Shown here: piece by piece, positions 45,913 to 54,848 of the stretch | Layout of the letters: every line of letters starts with the position of its first letter | How positions within the stretch are numbered: the first letter of the stretch is position 1 | Source of the DNA: an uncultured Methylopila sp. | GTDB lineage: Bacteria > Pseudomonadota > Alphaproteobacteria > Rhizobiales > Methylopilaceae | Assembly (NCBI GenBank): GCA_902168115.1 | Contig: CABHPB010000002.1 | Location: 1 to 56,109 of the forward strand | DNA: 56,109 nucleotides | Reading direction: 5' to 3' | Program-made: the position numbers and the translations under genes | Notes under the pieces: generated by a model | The model's database searches: none | Told to the model about the DNA's origin: nothing | What the model saw: only the letters and a program-made list of their open reading frames with translations

Positions 45913-46788
45913 TCACTCGCGCAGGATGAGCGTCGACCAGCCTTCGAGCTGCAGCTTCTTCACGAGCGTCAGCCCCTCGGCCGCATAGGCGGCGAGGACC
46001 TGGTCCTCTTCGTGGTTCATGAGGCCCGACAGCACCACGCGCCCGCCGGCCGCCAGATGCCGCTTCACGTCGGGAGCGAGCCGGACGAGGGGGCCGGCGA
46101 GGATGTTCGCGACGATCAGGTCGAACGGCCCGCGTTCGGCGAAGACGGGATGGTCGAAGCTCTCGGCGTGGATCGAGGTGACGTAAGGGCCCGCGCCGTT
46201 CGCCTGCGCGTTCTCGCCGGCGATGCGGGCGGAGGTCTCGTCGATGTCGGTCGCCAGCACCGGCGATTGTTGCGCGAGGCCGACCGCGATCGCCAGCACG
46301 CCGGTGCCGGAGCCAAGGTCGAGCACGCGCTCGAACCGGCGCTGGGTCAGCAGTTCGTCGAGCGCGAGCAGACAGCCGCGCGTCGTGCCGTGATGGCCGG
46401 TTCCGAAGGCGAGCGCCGCCTCGATCTCGATGGCGATGACGTCCGCCGGAATCTTGTCGCGGTCGTGGCTGCCATGGACCACGAAGCGGCCGGCCGGCAC
46501 GGGCTTGAGGCCCTCGAGGCTTTTCGCGATCCAGTCGTGCTCGTCGATCGCGCCCTGTTCGAGCCTGAGGCCCGTCGCCTCCGGTCCAAGCGCCTCGCGC
46601 ATGGCGGCCGCGAGCTCCGCCGCCTCCATCTCGGGCGAGCCGTAGACCTCGACCCGCCAAGCGTCCGGCCCGGTCTCAAAGGCAGAGATCGAGACCTCGC
46701 CGAACGGAAAGGCGTCCTCCAGCACGTCGGAGACGCGCTTGGCGGTGGCTTCGTCGAGATCGAGGCGGATGACGGGGGACTGGGTCAC
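45913..46788 (-). CDS. prmA: Ribosomal protein L11 methyltransferase
   Basis: Trimethylates ribosomal protein L11 with S-adenosylmethionine. The 291-residue protein has the PrmA N-terminal substrate-recognition domain (about 1-90), then AFGTGHHGTTRGCL, then the Rossmann methyltransferase core VLDLGSGTGVLAIA (motif I), ATDIDETSARIA and DLIVANILAGPL (motif IV with the NxL/NIL pattern). The start is GTG 46788, with GGAAAG upstream. It lies between the M24 aminopeptidase and uvrD. Confidence 0.93.
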   Translation of the reverse strand: MTQSPVIRLDLDEATAKRVSDVLEDAFPFGEVSISAFETGPDAWRVEVYGSPEMEAAELAAAMREALGPEATGLRLEQGAIDEHDWIAKSLEGLKPVPAGRFVVHGSHDRDKIPADVIAIEIEAALAFGTGHHGTTRGCLLALDELLTQRRFERVLDLGSGTGVLAIAVGLAQQSPVLATDIDETSARIAGENAQANGAGPYVTSIHAESFDHPVFAERGPFDLIVANILAGPLVRLAPDVKRHLAAGGRVVLSGLMNHEEDQVLAAYAAEGLTLVKKLQLEGWSTLILRE

Positions 46789-46861
46789 GCAGGGGCTTTC
46801 CGGCTGGGCGTCGAGCCGGGACGCATAGCCGGAGTGTTTGGCGAAAGAAACTCCGCGCTCG

Positions 46862-46886
46862 TGTCCCGGCTCAAGGCCAGGACCCA
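46862..46886. repeat. Decayed palindromic element between prmA and uvrD
   Basis: TGTCCCGGCTCAAGGCCAGG is a near copy of the 2203-2314 family with one mismatch breaking the right arm. A partial inverted partner (CGTCGAGCCGGGACGCA) lies at about 46810-46826. It starts in the six-base gap before the uvrD stop side. Confidence 0.65.
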
Positions 46887-46891
46887 GACGC

Positions 46892-49246
46892 TCACGCCGC
46901 CTTCACGAAACTGTCCAGCAGCTTCTTCTGGCCGGCCTTGTCGAAGGCGACGGTGAGCTTGTTGCCCTCGACCTCGACCACCGTGCCGTTGCCGAACTTC
47001 TGGTGGAACACGCGGGCTCCTTCCGCGAAGCCGGCGGAGGGGGCGGTGGAGGCGGCGACGAGCTCGCCTTCGATGGTCATCGGCCCGCGCGAGCGGGCGC
47101 CCGGACCCGCGGAGCCACGGTCGAAGCCGCGCTCCTGCGCGCGCTTCCAGCCAGGGGTGGAGTAGGTCGAGTTGAAGGGCTCGGTCTTGTCGAAGCGGCT
47201 CTGGCCGTAGACGCCGCCCATGCCGCTCGAGAACGCCGCCGGGACCTCGATCACGTCGACGTCCGCCTCCGGCAGCTCGTCCAGGAAGCGGGACGGGATC
47301 GACGACTGCCACATGCCGTGGACGCGACGGTTGGACGCGAACCAGATCTTGGCCCGCCGCTTCGCCCGGGTTACGCCGACATAGGCGAGCCGCCGTTCCT
47401 CCTCGAGGCCGGCGCGGCCGTTCTCGTCGAGCGAGCGCTGGTGGGGGAACAGGCCCTCCTCCCAGCCGGGCAGGAAGACGGTGTCGAACTCGAGCCCCTT
47501 GGCGGCGTGCAGCGTCATGATGGTGACGGCGTCCTCGCCGCGCGCGCCGTCGACGTCCATGACCAGCGAGACGTGCTCCAGAAACCCGCGCAGGTTCTCG
47601 AACGGCTCCATCGAGCGGACGAGCTCCTTCAGGTTCTCGAGCCGCCCCTGAGCCTCCGCCGTGCGGTCCTTGGACCACATGTCGGTGTAGCCGGACTCCT
47701 CGAGAATCTTCTCGGCGAGCTCGACATGCGGGATCTTGTCGAGTTCCGCCGACCAGCGGTCGAAGGACAGCACGAGGTCCTTCAGCGCCGTGCGGGCCTT
47801 CGCGCCGAGCGCGCCGGCGTCGCAGAGCCGGCGAGCCGCCTCCGGCATGGTGACCTCGTCGGCGCGCGCACGCTCGATGATCGCCTTCACGGTGACGTCG
47901 CCGAGACCGCGCTTCGGGACGTTCACGATGCGCTCGAAGGCGAGCGAGTCCGCCGGGCTCGCGACGACGCGCAGATACGCCATCGCGTCGCGGATCTCGG
48001 CGCGCTCGTAGAAACGCGGGCCGCCGACGACGCGGTAATTGAGGCCGAGCGTGATGAAGCGCTCTTCGAACTCGCGCATCTGGAACGAGGCGCGGACGAG
48101 GATCGCCATGTCGTCGAGCTTGTGGCCCTTGGTCTGCAGCGCCTCGATCTCGTCGCCGATCGCCCGCGCCTCCTCGCCCGAATCCCAGCTGCCGGCGACC
48201 GTCACCTTGTCGCCAAGCTCGGTCTGGGGTCTCAGCGTCTTGCCCAGCCGGCCCTCGTTCTTTGCGATGAGGTGCGAGGCGGCGTTCAGGATATGGCCGG
48301 TCGAGCGGTAGTTCCGCTCAAGCCGCACCACCTTGGCGTCCGGAAAATCCTTGTCGAAGCGCAGGATGTTTTCGACCTCCGCGCCGCGCCAGCCATAGAT
48401 CGACTGGTCGTCGTCGCCGACGCAGGCGAGGTTCTTGGAGCCCTGAGCCAGCAGCCGCAGCCACAGATACTGCGCGACGTTGGTGTCCTGATACTCGTCC
48501 ACCAGCATGTAGCGGAAGCGGCGGTGATACTGCTCCAGCACGTCGCGGTGCTGGGTGAAGATGCGGATCGGCTCCAGCAGCAGGTCGCCGAAGTCGACCG
48601 CGTTCAGCTGCTTCAGGCGCGCCTGGTAGATCGCGTAGAGCTCCGCGCCGCGACCGCTCGCGTAGGCCTGCGCCTCCCCTGCCGGAACCTTGTCGGGGCC
48701 GAGGGCGCGGTTCTTCCAGCCGTCGATCGCGAAGGCGAGCTGTCGCGCCGGCCAGCGCTTGTCGTCGATGTTCTCGGCGGCCAGCACCTGCTTGATCAGG
48801 CGGATCTGGTCGTCGGTGTCGAGGATCGTGAAGGTGGGCTTCAGCCCGGCCAGCTCGGCGTGGCGGCGCAGCATGCGCGCGCCGATCGAGTGGAAGGTGC
48901 CGAGCCACTCCATGCCCTCGGCGGCGTGGCCGAGCAGCTTGCCGACCCGCTCGCGCATCTCGCGCGCCGCCTTGTTGGTGAAGGTGACCGAAAGGATCTC
49001 GAACGGCCGCGCCTTGCCGAGCGCGAGGATGTGGGCGATGCGCGTCGTCAGCACCCGCGTCTTGCCGGTCCCTGCGCCGGCGAGCACCAGCAGCGGGCCG
49101 TCCAGCGTCTCGACGGCCTCGCGCTGCTCCGGGTTCAGGCCTGCGAGATAGTCTGGCGCCGCCATGCGCGCGCCCGCCATCGCCCGCGCGGCGATGCCGC
49201 CGGGACGGGGAGGGGCAGGCGCGTCGTTCGGGGAGAGGTCTCGCAT
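46892..49246 (-). CDS. uvrD: UvrD/PcrA-type DNA helicase
   Basis: An SF1A 3'-5' helicase of 784 residues for nucleotide-excision and mismatch repair. Motif I is LAGAGTGKTRVLTTRI, motif II YMLVDEYQDTN, motif III GDDDQSIYGWRGA, motif IV near LERNYRST, motif V TIMTLHAAKGLEFDTVFLPG and motif VI EERRLAYVGVTRAK. The C-terminal segment ARVFHQKFGNGTVVEVEGNKL is the tudor-like domain that binds RNA polymerase in PcrA/UvrD. I chose ATG 49246 with GGAA upstream. A terminator for the upstream tad genes lies before it. Confidence 0.95.
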   Translation of the reverse strand: MRDLSPNDAPAPPRPGGIAARAMAGARMAAPDYLAGLNPEQREAVETLDGPLLVLAGAGTGKTRVLTTRIAHILALGKARPFEILSVTFTNKAAREMRERVGKLLGHAAEGMEWLGTFHSIGARMLRRHAELAGLKPTFTILDTDDQIRLIKQVLAAENIDDKRWPARQLAFAIDGWKNRALGPDKVPAGEAQAYASGRGAELYAIYQARLKQLNAVDFGDLLLEPIRIFTQHRDVLEQYHRRFRYMLVDEYQDTNVAQYLWLRLLAQGSKNLACVGDDDQSIYGWRGAEVENILRFDKDFPDAKVVRLERNYRSTGHILNAASHLIAKNEGRLGKTLRPQTELGDKVTVAGSWDSGEEARAIGDEIEALQTKGHKLDDMAILVRASFQMREFEERFITLGLNYRVVGGPRFYERAEIRDAMAYLRVVASPADSLAFERIVNVPKRGLGDVTVKAIIERARADEVTMPEAARRLCDAGALGAKARTALKDLVLSFDRWSAELDKIPHVELAEKILEESGYTDMWSKDRTAEAQGRLENLKELVRSMEPFENLRGFLEHVSLVMDVDGARGEDAVTIMTLHAAKGLEFDTVFLPGWEEGLFPHQRSLDENGRAGLEEERRLAYVGVTRAKRRAKIWFASNRRVHGMWQSSIPSRFLDELPEADVDVIEVPAAFSSGMGGVYGQSRFDKTEPFNSTYSTPGWKRAQERGFDRGSAGPGARSRGPMTIEGELVAASTAPSAGFAEGARVFHQKFGNGTVVEVEGNKLTVAFDKAGQKKLLDSFVKAA

Positions 49247-49271
49247 CGTTCCAGTAGGCTCGGCGGAATAG

Positions 49272-49300
49272 GAAAAGCCGGCCGCGAATCGCGGCCGGCT
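49272..49300 (-). terminator. Rho-independent terminator after the tad-like genes
   Basis: On the minus strand a perfect ten-base-pair stem GCCGGCCGCG/CGCGGCCGGC (loop ATT or similar) is followed by TTTTCC. It lies 57 bases after the tadG-like stop codon and before uvrD, so it ends the tadE-tadG transcript. Confidence 0.8.
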
Positions 49301-49356
49301 TCGCTCAGGTCCCAAAATGGCGCCCCGAGGGGCCGATTGCGAGCCTTGCGCGGTCC

Positions 49357-50814
49357 TCAGTTCACCAGCGACGGCGCGTTGGTGGTCTGCGCGAACATCT
49401 TGGCCATGGCGGCCTCGATGCCGACGTCGTCGGACGCTTCGAAGAACCAGCCGTCGGTCGCGCAGGACTTCAACGAGACCGGCACCTGGTCGTAGACCAT
49501 GGTCGTCGTGCTGCTCGGGACAGGATTGTCCCGGACCTCGAAGCCGAACCAGACGTTGAAGTTGGTCGACTTGTTGTAGGCGGTGTTCGCGTTGTCCGGG
49601 ATCGGCATGTAGGTCGTGTAAAGCACGCCGACGGTGATGCCCTTGTCCCTGAAGGCCTTGCAGAAAGCGGGGTTGATCGCGTTGGTGCAGCGGCCGCTCG
49701 ACAGGTTCTTGTTGCCCGCGTAGTCGCGCTTCGGGGGCGTGGTGCAGGATCCGAAGGACGAGGGCACGTCGCGCACGCCGTCGGTGATGATGAACAGGTA
49801 CTTCTTCGACTTCGCCTGCGACGAGCCGTCATAGGACGTCGGGACAGTCGACAGGAACGAGTTCAGCTGCTCGTTGATGTAGCTGTTCTGCTTCTGCGGC
49901 GCGGTCAGGGGCGGGGTCGCGATGTCGATCGTCTTGGCGGCCGCCGTGAGCGTGGAGAAGTTGTTCGACAGCGTCGCCAGCGCGTTCATGCTCCAGGTGC
50001 TGGCGTCCGCGGACGCCCCCATCGTGTAGAGCGCGAGACGATAGATCGGGGCGGAGTCCGCGTCGGACTGGGCGGTGGCGATCATGTCGACGACGGCGTC
50101 CCGCAGCACGTCGATGCGCAGCCGGATGCCGAGGCGCGAGGCCAGCGTCGAGAAGGATTCGGACCATCCGCTCTCGATGGTGTGGCAGCCGAACACGCAG
50201 CTCGCCTGCTGGGTGCCGCCGGCGGTCCGCTTGCCCTTGGCGTTGTAGAGCTTCGTCATCTCGTCCTGCGTCGCCGCGATGCCCATCGAGCCGGAGATGT
50301 CGAGCGCGAGATAGACGTCGGAGTAGCTCGGCAGCGAGGCGTTGGAGGTCGCGCCGCCGACGGCGCGGAAGGACGAGTAGCCAAAATACTTGGACAGGAA
50401 GTTATTGCTCTTGACGGTGAAGGCCGCCGTCGCCGCGAGGTCCTGGCCGGTCCGGGTCACCGTGACGTTGATCGTGTAGTCCTTGAGCCCCGCCTGCTGG
50501 GCGTGGGCGTCGAACAGCGCCTTGGCGCGCGTCTTTGCGTCGGCGATCGCGGCGGCGGAGGCGGTGTCGCTGCCGTCGCTGCTCTTGATCAGGTCGCGCG
50601 CCACGCCTGTCGCCTGCAGCGCGGCGGCGTCGGCCGCCATCTGCGCCTTGCTGCGCACCGTCATGATGTTTCCGAAGTCGAGCGCGAGCCCGACGGCGCC
50701 GATCAGCGGCACGATGAGCAGGCCGAGCAGCAGCGCCACGGCGCCGCGCTGGTCGGAGCCGGCGCGCCGGGCGAGACGCCGGAGCCTGGATGCAAATCCG
50801 TTCATGGTCGACAT
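49357..50814 (-). CDS. TadG-like protein with von Willebrand factor A domain
   Basis: A 485-residue envelope protein. An N-terminal TadE/TadG-type anchor (GAVALLLGLLIVPLIGAVGLALDFGN, residues 24-49) precedes a VWA domain from about 165 with the metal-binding MIDAS motif DISGSM at 172-177. The domain contains an insertion with cysteines (ASCVFGCHTIES, FGSCTTPP, SGRCTNAINPAFCKAF). The C-terminus resembles DUF4573-free TadG tails. Tad/Flp pilus TadG proteins have this layout; its role in pilus or adhesion is inferred. It is the last of three tad-type genes. Confidence 0.82.
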   Translation of the reverse strand: MSTMNGFASRLRRLARRAGSDQRGAVALLLGLLIVPLIGAVGLALDFGNIMTVRSKAQMAADAAALQATGVARDLIKSSDGSDTASAAAIADAKTRAKALFDAHAQQAGLKDYTINVTVTRTGQDLAATAAFTVKSNNFLSKYFGYSSFRAVGGATSNASLPSYSDVYLALDISGSMGIAATQDEMTKLYNAKGKRTAGGTQQASCVFGCHTIESGWSESFSTLASRLGIRLRIDVLRDAVVDMIATAQSDADSAPIYRLALYTMGASADASTWSMNALATLSNNFSTLTAAAKTIDIATPPLTAPQKQNSYINEQLNSFLSTVPTSYDGSSQAKSKKYLFIITDGVRDVPSSFGSCTTPPKRDYAGNKNLSSGRCTNAINPAFCKAFRDKGITVGVLYTTYMPIPDNANTAYNKSTNFNVWFGFEVRDNPVPSSTTTMVYDQVPVSLKSCATDGWFFEASDDVGIEAAMAKMFAQTTNAPSLVN

Positions 50815-50895
50815 CCCGTTCGGGCCGGCCGTCGGGCGGCCGCGTCTTTGGGCTTTGGCTGCGTCTGCGGATGCGAGGACGAAGGGCGCGCCATC

Positions 50896-51567
50896 TCAGT
50901 ACCCGCTGCAGTTCTTGTCGGAGTTGACGCGGGAGACGTAGCGAGGCCGGAAATACGAGGTCCGCTTGAACGTCGCCGGACCGCTCTTGAAGCGCACCGG
51001 CATGATCGGCGTGTAGTAGGTCTCGACGTCGACGATGACGAGCGAGCCGGGCCCGTAAACGTCGGTCGGCAGCGTCGTTAGCGTCTGGGATTCGGCGGCG
51101 GCCGGCGTCAGCTTTCCGCACGCTCGCTTCGTGCCGTTCATCGTGTAGCTGAAGACGACCTTGGCGTCGTATTCGCAGCCGAGCAGCAGGCACGTCAGGA
51201 TCTTCGGCTCGAACTGGACGCTCGAGATCGTGATCTTGAACGCCTTGTCGATTTTCTTGTTCTCGAGGCGGGCGTATTTCACGATGTCCGGGTCAATCAG
51301 CGCGGAGGAAATCGCGAAGCTGTCCAGCTCGTCGTTCGTCACGGTGTGATCGACGCGCGAGACCATCTCGGCCACGGCGTCGGCGACGAAGGTCGCGCGG
51401 TTGGACGCCGTGATGGTGCCGCTCAGTTCGAGGACGCCGAGGAACATCAGCACCAGCACCGGCGCGACAAGTCCGAACTCGACGGCCGAGACGCCGTCGC
51501 TGCGTTTGGCGAAGCTGAGGGTGAAGCGGCGCGAAGCCTGCGTCAGGCGGCGGAGAGCGGTCAGCAT
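50896..51567 (-). CDS. TadE/TadF-like pilin-type protein
   Basis: A 223-residue protein with a type IV pilin-like N-terminus: a basic leader (ALRRLTQASRRFTLSFAKRSDG) then VSAVEFGLVAPVLVLMFLGVLEL, the Tad-type AxEFG motif and hydrophobic helix. The remainder is soluble with four cysteines (LTCLLLGC, KRACGKL, DKNCSGY) that may form disulfides outside the cell. It has no clear GxxE prepilin cleavage site, so processing is uncertain. Its start overlaps the stop of the previous gene by seven bases. Confidence 0.78.
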   Translation of the reverse strand: MLTALRRLTQASRRFTLSFAKRSDGVSAVEFGLVAPVLVLMFLGVLELSGTITASNRATFVADAVAEMVSRVDHTVTNDELDSFAISSALIDPDIVKYARLENKKIDKAFKITISSVQFEPKILTCLLLGCEYDAKVVFSYTMNGTKRACGKLTPAAAESQTLTTLPTDVYGPGSLVIVDVETYYTPIMPVRFKSGPATFKRTSYFRPRYVSRVNSDKNCSGY

Positions 51568-52148
51568 GACGCGCCCGAATTCTTGGCGTTCGGTTCGTTG
51601 AACACGACCGTCGACGACCGCATCAGCCAGGAGTCCGAGGCCTCGGTCGAAAGCAGGCGCTTCATGAAGTTCGGATAGGGGTAGCCGACGTCGAGATAGA
51701 CGTAGTCGCCCGGCGCGCCGAGGCAGAAGGTCGACTGGGTCGGCGCCTGGCTGATCGTGCGGGTCTTGTCGTCGATATAGGCGTAGACGCCGGTCGCGGC
51801 CTTGGCGTCGGACGTCTTTCCGATGACGTAGGAATTGACGACCAGGTTGTTGCAGGTGATGCCCCAGAACACCTTCGGGCAGATGTAGGTGGTCTTGAAG
51901 GTGTTGGCGGAGACGGCGGTGGGCGAGACCTTCCCCGTCATCACCGTGCGCCCGGCCTGCCGCACCGCAAAGTCCAGCGACTGCAGGCTGAAGTGATAGA
52001 GGCCGACCTGCAGGATCATCAGCAGCAGGCCGAAGAAGGGAACCGCGACGATCGCGAATTCGATCGCCGTCACGCCCTTCTGGTCGCGCGCGAAGCCACG
52101 GGGAACGCCCGGCACGCGCAAAGCCGACGACAAAGCGAACCGCAGCAT
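51561..52148 (-). CDS. TadE-like pilin-type protein
   Basis: A 195-residue protein with a basic leader, then QKGVTAIEFAIVAVPFFGLLLMIL, the TadE motif G-x-x-A-I-E-F and a membrane helix. Cys residues in TTYICPKVFWGITCNN and at the C-terminus (SGASC) may form disulfides. It heads a three-gene tad-like unit. I chose the ATG at 52148, with GGCGGAA upstream; the longer frame to 52256 lacks family likeness. Confidence 0.78.
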   Translation of the reverse strand: MLRFALSSALRVPGVPRGFARDQKGVTAIEFAIVAVPFFGLLLMILQVGLYHFSLQSLDFAVRQAGRTVMTGKVSPTAVSANTFKTTYICPKVFWGITCNNLVVNSYVIGKTSDAKAATGVYAYIDDKTRTISQAPTQSTFCLGAPGDYVYLDVGYPYPNFMKRLLSTEASDSWLMRSSTVVFNEPNAKNSGASC

Positions 52149-52287
52149 TCGGATAGTTCCGCCGAGAATTTTCCAAGCGTGATCATCCCTGCGTCCGCTT
52201 AAGAAACCGTTGGATCGCTGCGATGAATCCGGCGCTATTTCCGGAAAACTCGACACACATTCGATCTTTTTCTCGTGATCAAGCTTG

Positions 52288-52313
52288 GGAACCGTTTCCG
52301 GGGGTCGGCCGTT
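52288..52313 (+). promoter_or_regulatory. Predicted EcfG (general stress) promoter
   Basis: GGAAC (52288-52292) is followed after exactly 17 bases by CGTT (52310-52313). This is the published consensus of the alphaproteobacterial general-stress sigma factor EcfG/RpoE2 (GGAAC-N16/17-cGTT). It lies 34 bases before the DUF1236 ATG, with AGGAGG between. The only other possible target is the divergent tadE gene. Confidence 0.7.
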
Positions 52314-52346
52314 ATGGCGTCGGGCGGACTACAGGAGGTACTACTC

Positions 52347-52742
52347 ATGCGCACCAGCATGATCGCACTGACCGTCGCCCTCGGCGTCGCTATGCCGACG
52401 GCTGCTTTCGCTGGGGAAAAGGCTGCTGGCGGAGCTGCGGCCGGAGCCGCGACCGGCGCCGCCACTGGCGCGATCGTGGGCGGCCCTGTGGGCGCTGCGG
52501 TCGGCGCGGGCGTCGGCGGCGTCGTCGGCGCGGCCGCGAGCCCGTCAAAGCGTGATCGCGAATACGTGGTCCGCGATACGCGCGCTTCGGTGGACTACGA
52601 CGGCGACGTCGTCGTCGGCAAGCGTCTGCCCGAGCGCGTCGAGGTCTACAGCGTCCCCGAGAGCGACTACAGCTACACGATCGTCAACAAGAAGCGTTAC
52701 ATCGTGAACCGTGACCGTGAGGTCGTCGAAGTCGTCGAGTGA
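52347..52742 (+). CDS. DUF1236 domain exported protein
   Basis: A 131-residue protein. The signal peptide MRTSMIALTVALGVAMPTAA (cleavage after AFA) is followed by a Gly/Ala zipper (residues 27-66, GxxxG repeats) that may insert in a membrane, and a C-terminal DUF1236-type region: RVEVYSVPESDYSYTIVNKKRYIVNRDREVVEVVE. This family is found mainly in Rhizobiales and is of unknown function. The ATG at 52347 follows AGGAGG. It lies behind a predicted EcfG promoter and is followed by a strong terminator, so it is a single-gene unit. Confidence 0.85.
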   Translation: MRTSMIALTVALGVAMPTAAFAGEKAAGGAAAGAATGAATGAIVGGPVGAAVGAGVGGVVGAAASPSKRDREYVVRDTRASVDYDGDVVVGKRLPERVEVYSVPESDYSYTIVNKKRYIVNRDREVVEVVE

Positions 52743-52767
52743 CGGCTGACGCCTCATCGGCGGACAA

Positions 52768-52799
52768 ACGCCCCGCGCCCCTGGCGCGGGGCGTTTTTC
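52768..52799 (+). terminator. Rho-independent terminator after the DUF1236 gene
   Basis: An eleven-base-pair GC stem (52769-52779 with 52783-52793, CGCCCCGCGCC) has a three-base loop and is followed by TTTTT. It lies 26 bases after the DUF1236 stop. The convergent thioesterase gene ends eight bases further on; on its strand only TTTGT follows, so plus-strand use is primary. Confidence 0.9.
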
Positions 52800-52806
52800 G
52801 TTGCGG

Positions 52807-53286
52807 CTACCTTTTCGACATCGCGACGCGGCGGCCGAGCCAGCGGAGCGCAGAGGCCGCTTCCGCGCCGGCCGCGACCGCGGCGGCCAGCTTCTCCGCG
52901 ATGTCGTCGGGAAAGGGCGTCACCTTGCGCGTCGCGAGATCGACCGAGAGCGAGACGCCCTCGACGGTGGTCGTGACCTCGCGCGCGTCGCCGCGCACCA
53001 GCTCGACCGCCCACAGCACGCGCTTGGCGTCCGCCCCGATCCAGCGCACGCGGCCGCGGACCTCGTCGCCGAAGTTGATCTCCTTGAGGTAGCGGACATG
53101 CATTTCGGCGGCGAAGGTCGTCAGGCCGCGTTCGTCGAGATAGGCGCCGCCCTTGATCTCGGCGAAGGCGAGGTCCAGCGCGGCGTCGGCGAGCACGAGA
53201 TGGTAGGCCATGTTGACGTGGCCGTTGTAATCAAGGAAGCGCTCCTCGATCTCGAGCGGCGGCGACAGATATGCGGCGTCCGTCAC
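52807..53286 (-). CDS. Hotdog-fold acyl-CoA thioesterase
   Basis: A 159-residue single hotdog protein. The segment ERFLDYNGHVNMAYHLVLADAA carries the active-site-type Asp/Asn-Gly-His motif of 4-hydroxybenzoyl-CoA thioesterase-like enzymes. Substrate unknown; carnitine- or betainyl-CoA-type and general acyl-CoA thioesterases share the fold. The start is GTG 53286. It converges with the DUF1236 gene and is divergent from the FAD oxidase gene. Confidence 0.85.
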   Translation of the reverse strand: MTDAAYLSPPLEIEERFLDYNGHVNMAYHLVLADAALDLAFAEIKGGAYLDERGLTTFAAEMHVRYLKEINFGDEVRGRVRWIGADAKRVLWAVELVRGDAREVTTTVEGVSLSVDLATRKVTPFPDDIAEKLAAAVAAGAEAASALRWLGRRVAMSKR

Positions 53287-53358
53287 GTCGGCGGTCTCCG
53301 TCCTCGATGGTCCGGGTGTGTCTCGCGCGGAGAACCCGCGCCGTCCTTAAGGCCCAAC

Positions 53359-54771
53359 ATGGCTCTCGCCGCAACCACGCCCTCAGGCCCGCATCGGGGC
53401 GATCTCGCCGGCGCGCTCGACCAGCTTGGCGGCCTGCTCGGGGACCGGCTCGCCACCGGCGCGGCGGTGCGCTCGCATCACGCGAGCTCCGTCACCTGGA
53501 TCGGCGCACAGCCGCCGGACGCGGTCGCCTTCCCCGAAAGCACCGATGAGGTCGCGAAGATCGTCGCGATCTGCGCGGCGCGCGACGTGCCGGTGATCCC
53601 GTTCGGCGCGGGCACCTCGCTTGAGGGCCATGTCAACGCGCCGCTGGGCGGGCTCTCGCTCTCGACGGCGCGGATGGCCGAGATCGTCGCCGTTCACGCC
53701 GAGGATCTCGACGTCGTCGTCCAGCCGGGCGTCACCCGCAACGCGCTGAACGCGCACCTTCGCGATCTTGGGCTGTTCTTCCCGATCGATCCCGGCGCGG
53801 ACGCCACCATCGGCGGCATGACGGCGACGCGCGCGTCCGGCACCAACGCGGTGCGCTACGGCACGATGAAGGACGCGGTGCTCGGCCTGACCGTCGTGCT
53901 CGCCAATGGCGAGATCCTGAGGACCGGCGGCCGGGCGAAGAAATCGTCCGCCGGCTACGACCTCACTCGCCTGATGGTCGGCTCCGAAGGCACGCTCGGC
54001 GTCATCACGGAGATCACGCTGCGGCTCCACGGCCAGCCCGAGGCGGTCTCGGCGGGCGTCTGCCCGTTCCCGAGCGTGCGCGCGGCTTGCGAGGCGACGA
54101 TCGAGACCATCCAGAGCGGGCTTCCCGTCGCGCGGATCGAGCTTCTCGACTCCGCAATGGTCGAGGCGACCAACGCCTATTCGAAGCTGTCGCTCGCCGT
54201 GACGCCGACGCTGTTCCTCGAGTTCCACGGGACCCAGGCCAGCGTCGAGGAGCAGGCGGCGCGCTTCGGCGAGGTCGCCGCGGAGCATGGCGGCGGGCCG
54301 TTCGACTGGGCGACGCGGACGGAAGACCGCAGCCGTTTGTGGCAGGCGCGGCACGACGCGACCTGGGCGGCCGCCGCGCTGCGTTCGGGCGCCAAGCCCG
54401 TTCCGACCGACGTCTGCGTGCCGATCTCGCGGCTCGCCGACTGCGTCGAGCAGACGCTCGCCGACATCGCCGCCTCCGGCCTCGTCGCGCCGATCGTCGG
54501 CCATGTCGGCGACGGCAACTTCCATTGCCTGCCTCTGGTCCGGCCTGGCGACGCCGCCGAGACGGAGGCCTGCGCGGCCTTCATCGAGCGCCTCGTCGAC
54601 CGCGCCTTGGAGATGGGCGGCACCTCGACCGGCGAGCACGGGATCGGGCAGGGCAAGATGTCCTATCTCGAAGCCGAGCACGGCGCCGCCGCGGTCGAGG
54701 CGATGCGCGCCCTCAAGCGCGCGCTCGATCCCAAAAACATCATGAATCCCGCCAAGATCCTGATTCCGTAG
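53359..54771 (+). CDS. FAD-linked D-lactate dehydrogenase-type oxidase
   Basis: A 470-residue flavoprotein of the FAD_binding_4/FAD-oxidase_C type, probably oxidising a D-2-hydroxy acid (D-lactate or glycolate) and passing electrons to cytochrome c or quinone. The FAD-binding segment PFGAGTSLEGHVNAPLGGLSL, then GGMTATRASGTNAVRYGTMKD, and the C-terminal HVGDGNFHCL and STGEHGIGQGKMSY are typical of the LDHD/DLD group. No signal peptide. It lies divergent from the thioesterase gene with 72 bases between. Confidence 0.88.
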   Translation: MALAATTPSGPHRGDLAGALDQLGGLLGDRLATGAAVRSHHASSVTWIGAQPPDAVAFPESTDEVAKIVAICAARDVPVIPFGAGTSLEGHVNAPLGGLSLSTARMAEIVAVHAEDLDVVVQPGVTRNALNAHLRDLGLFFPIDPGADATIGGMTATRASGTNAVRYGTMKDAVLGLTVVLANGEILRTGGRAKKSSAGYDLTRLMVGSEGTLGVITEITLRLHGQPEAVSAGVCPFPSVRAACEATIETIQSGLPVARIELLDSAMVEATNAYSKLSLAVTPTLFLEFHGTQASVEEQAARFGEVAAEHGGGPFDWATRTEDRSRLWQARHDATWAAAALRSGAKPVPTDVCVPISRLADCVEQTLADIAASGLVAPIVGHVGDGNFHCLPLVRPGDAAETEACAAFIERLVDRALEMGGTSTGEHGIGQGKMSYLEAEHGAAAVEAMRALKRALDPKNIMNPAKILIP

Positions 54772-54848
54772 CTTGCGACAGGCCGTATAACGGGGCATCC
54801 GCCACCGCGACGGCGCAGAGCCGTCGCCTCGAAACGGGCTGTCGCGTC

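Noticed and set aside
54807-54827. GCGACGGC/GCCGTCGC hairpin before the AsmA gene
   Set aside because: No U-tract and 21 bases away from the start; could be chance at this GC.
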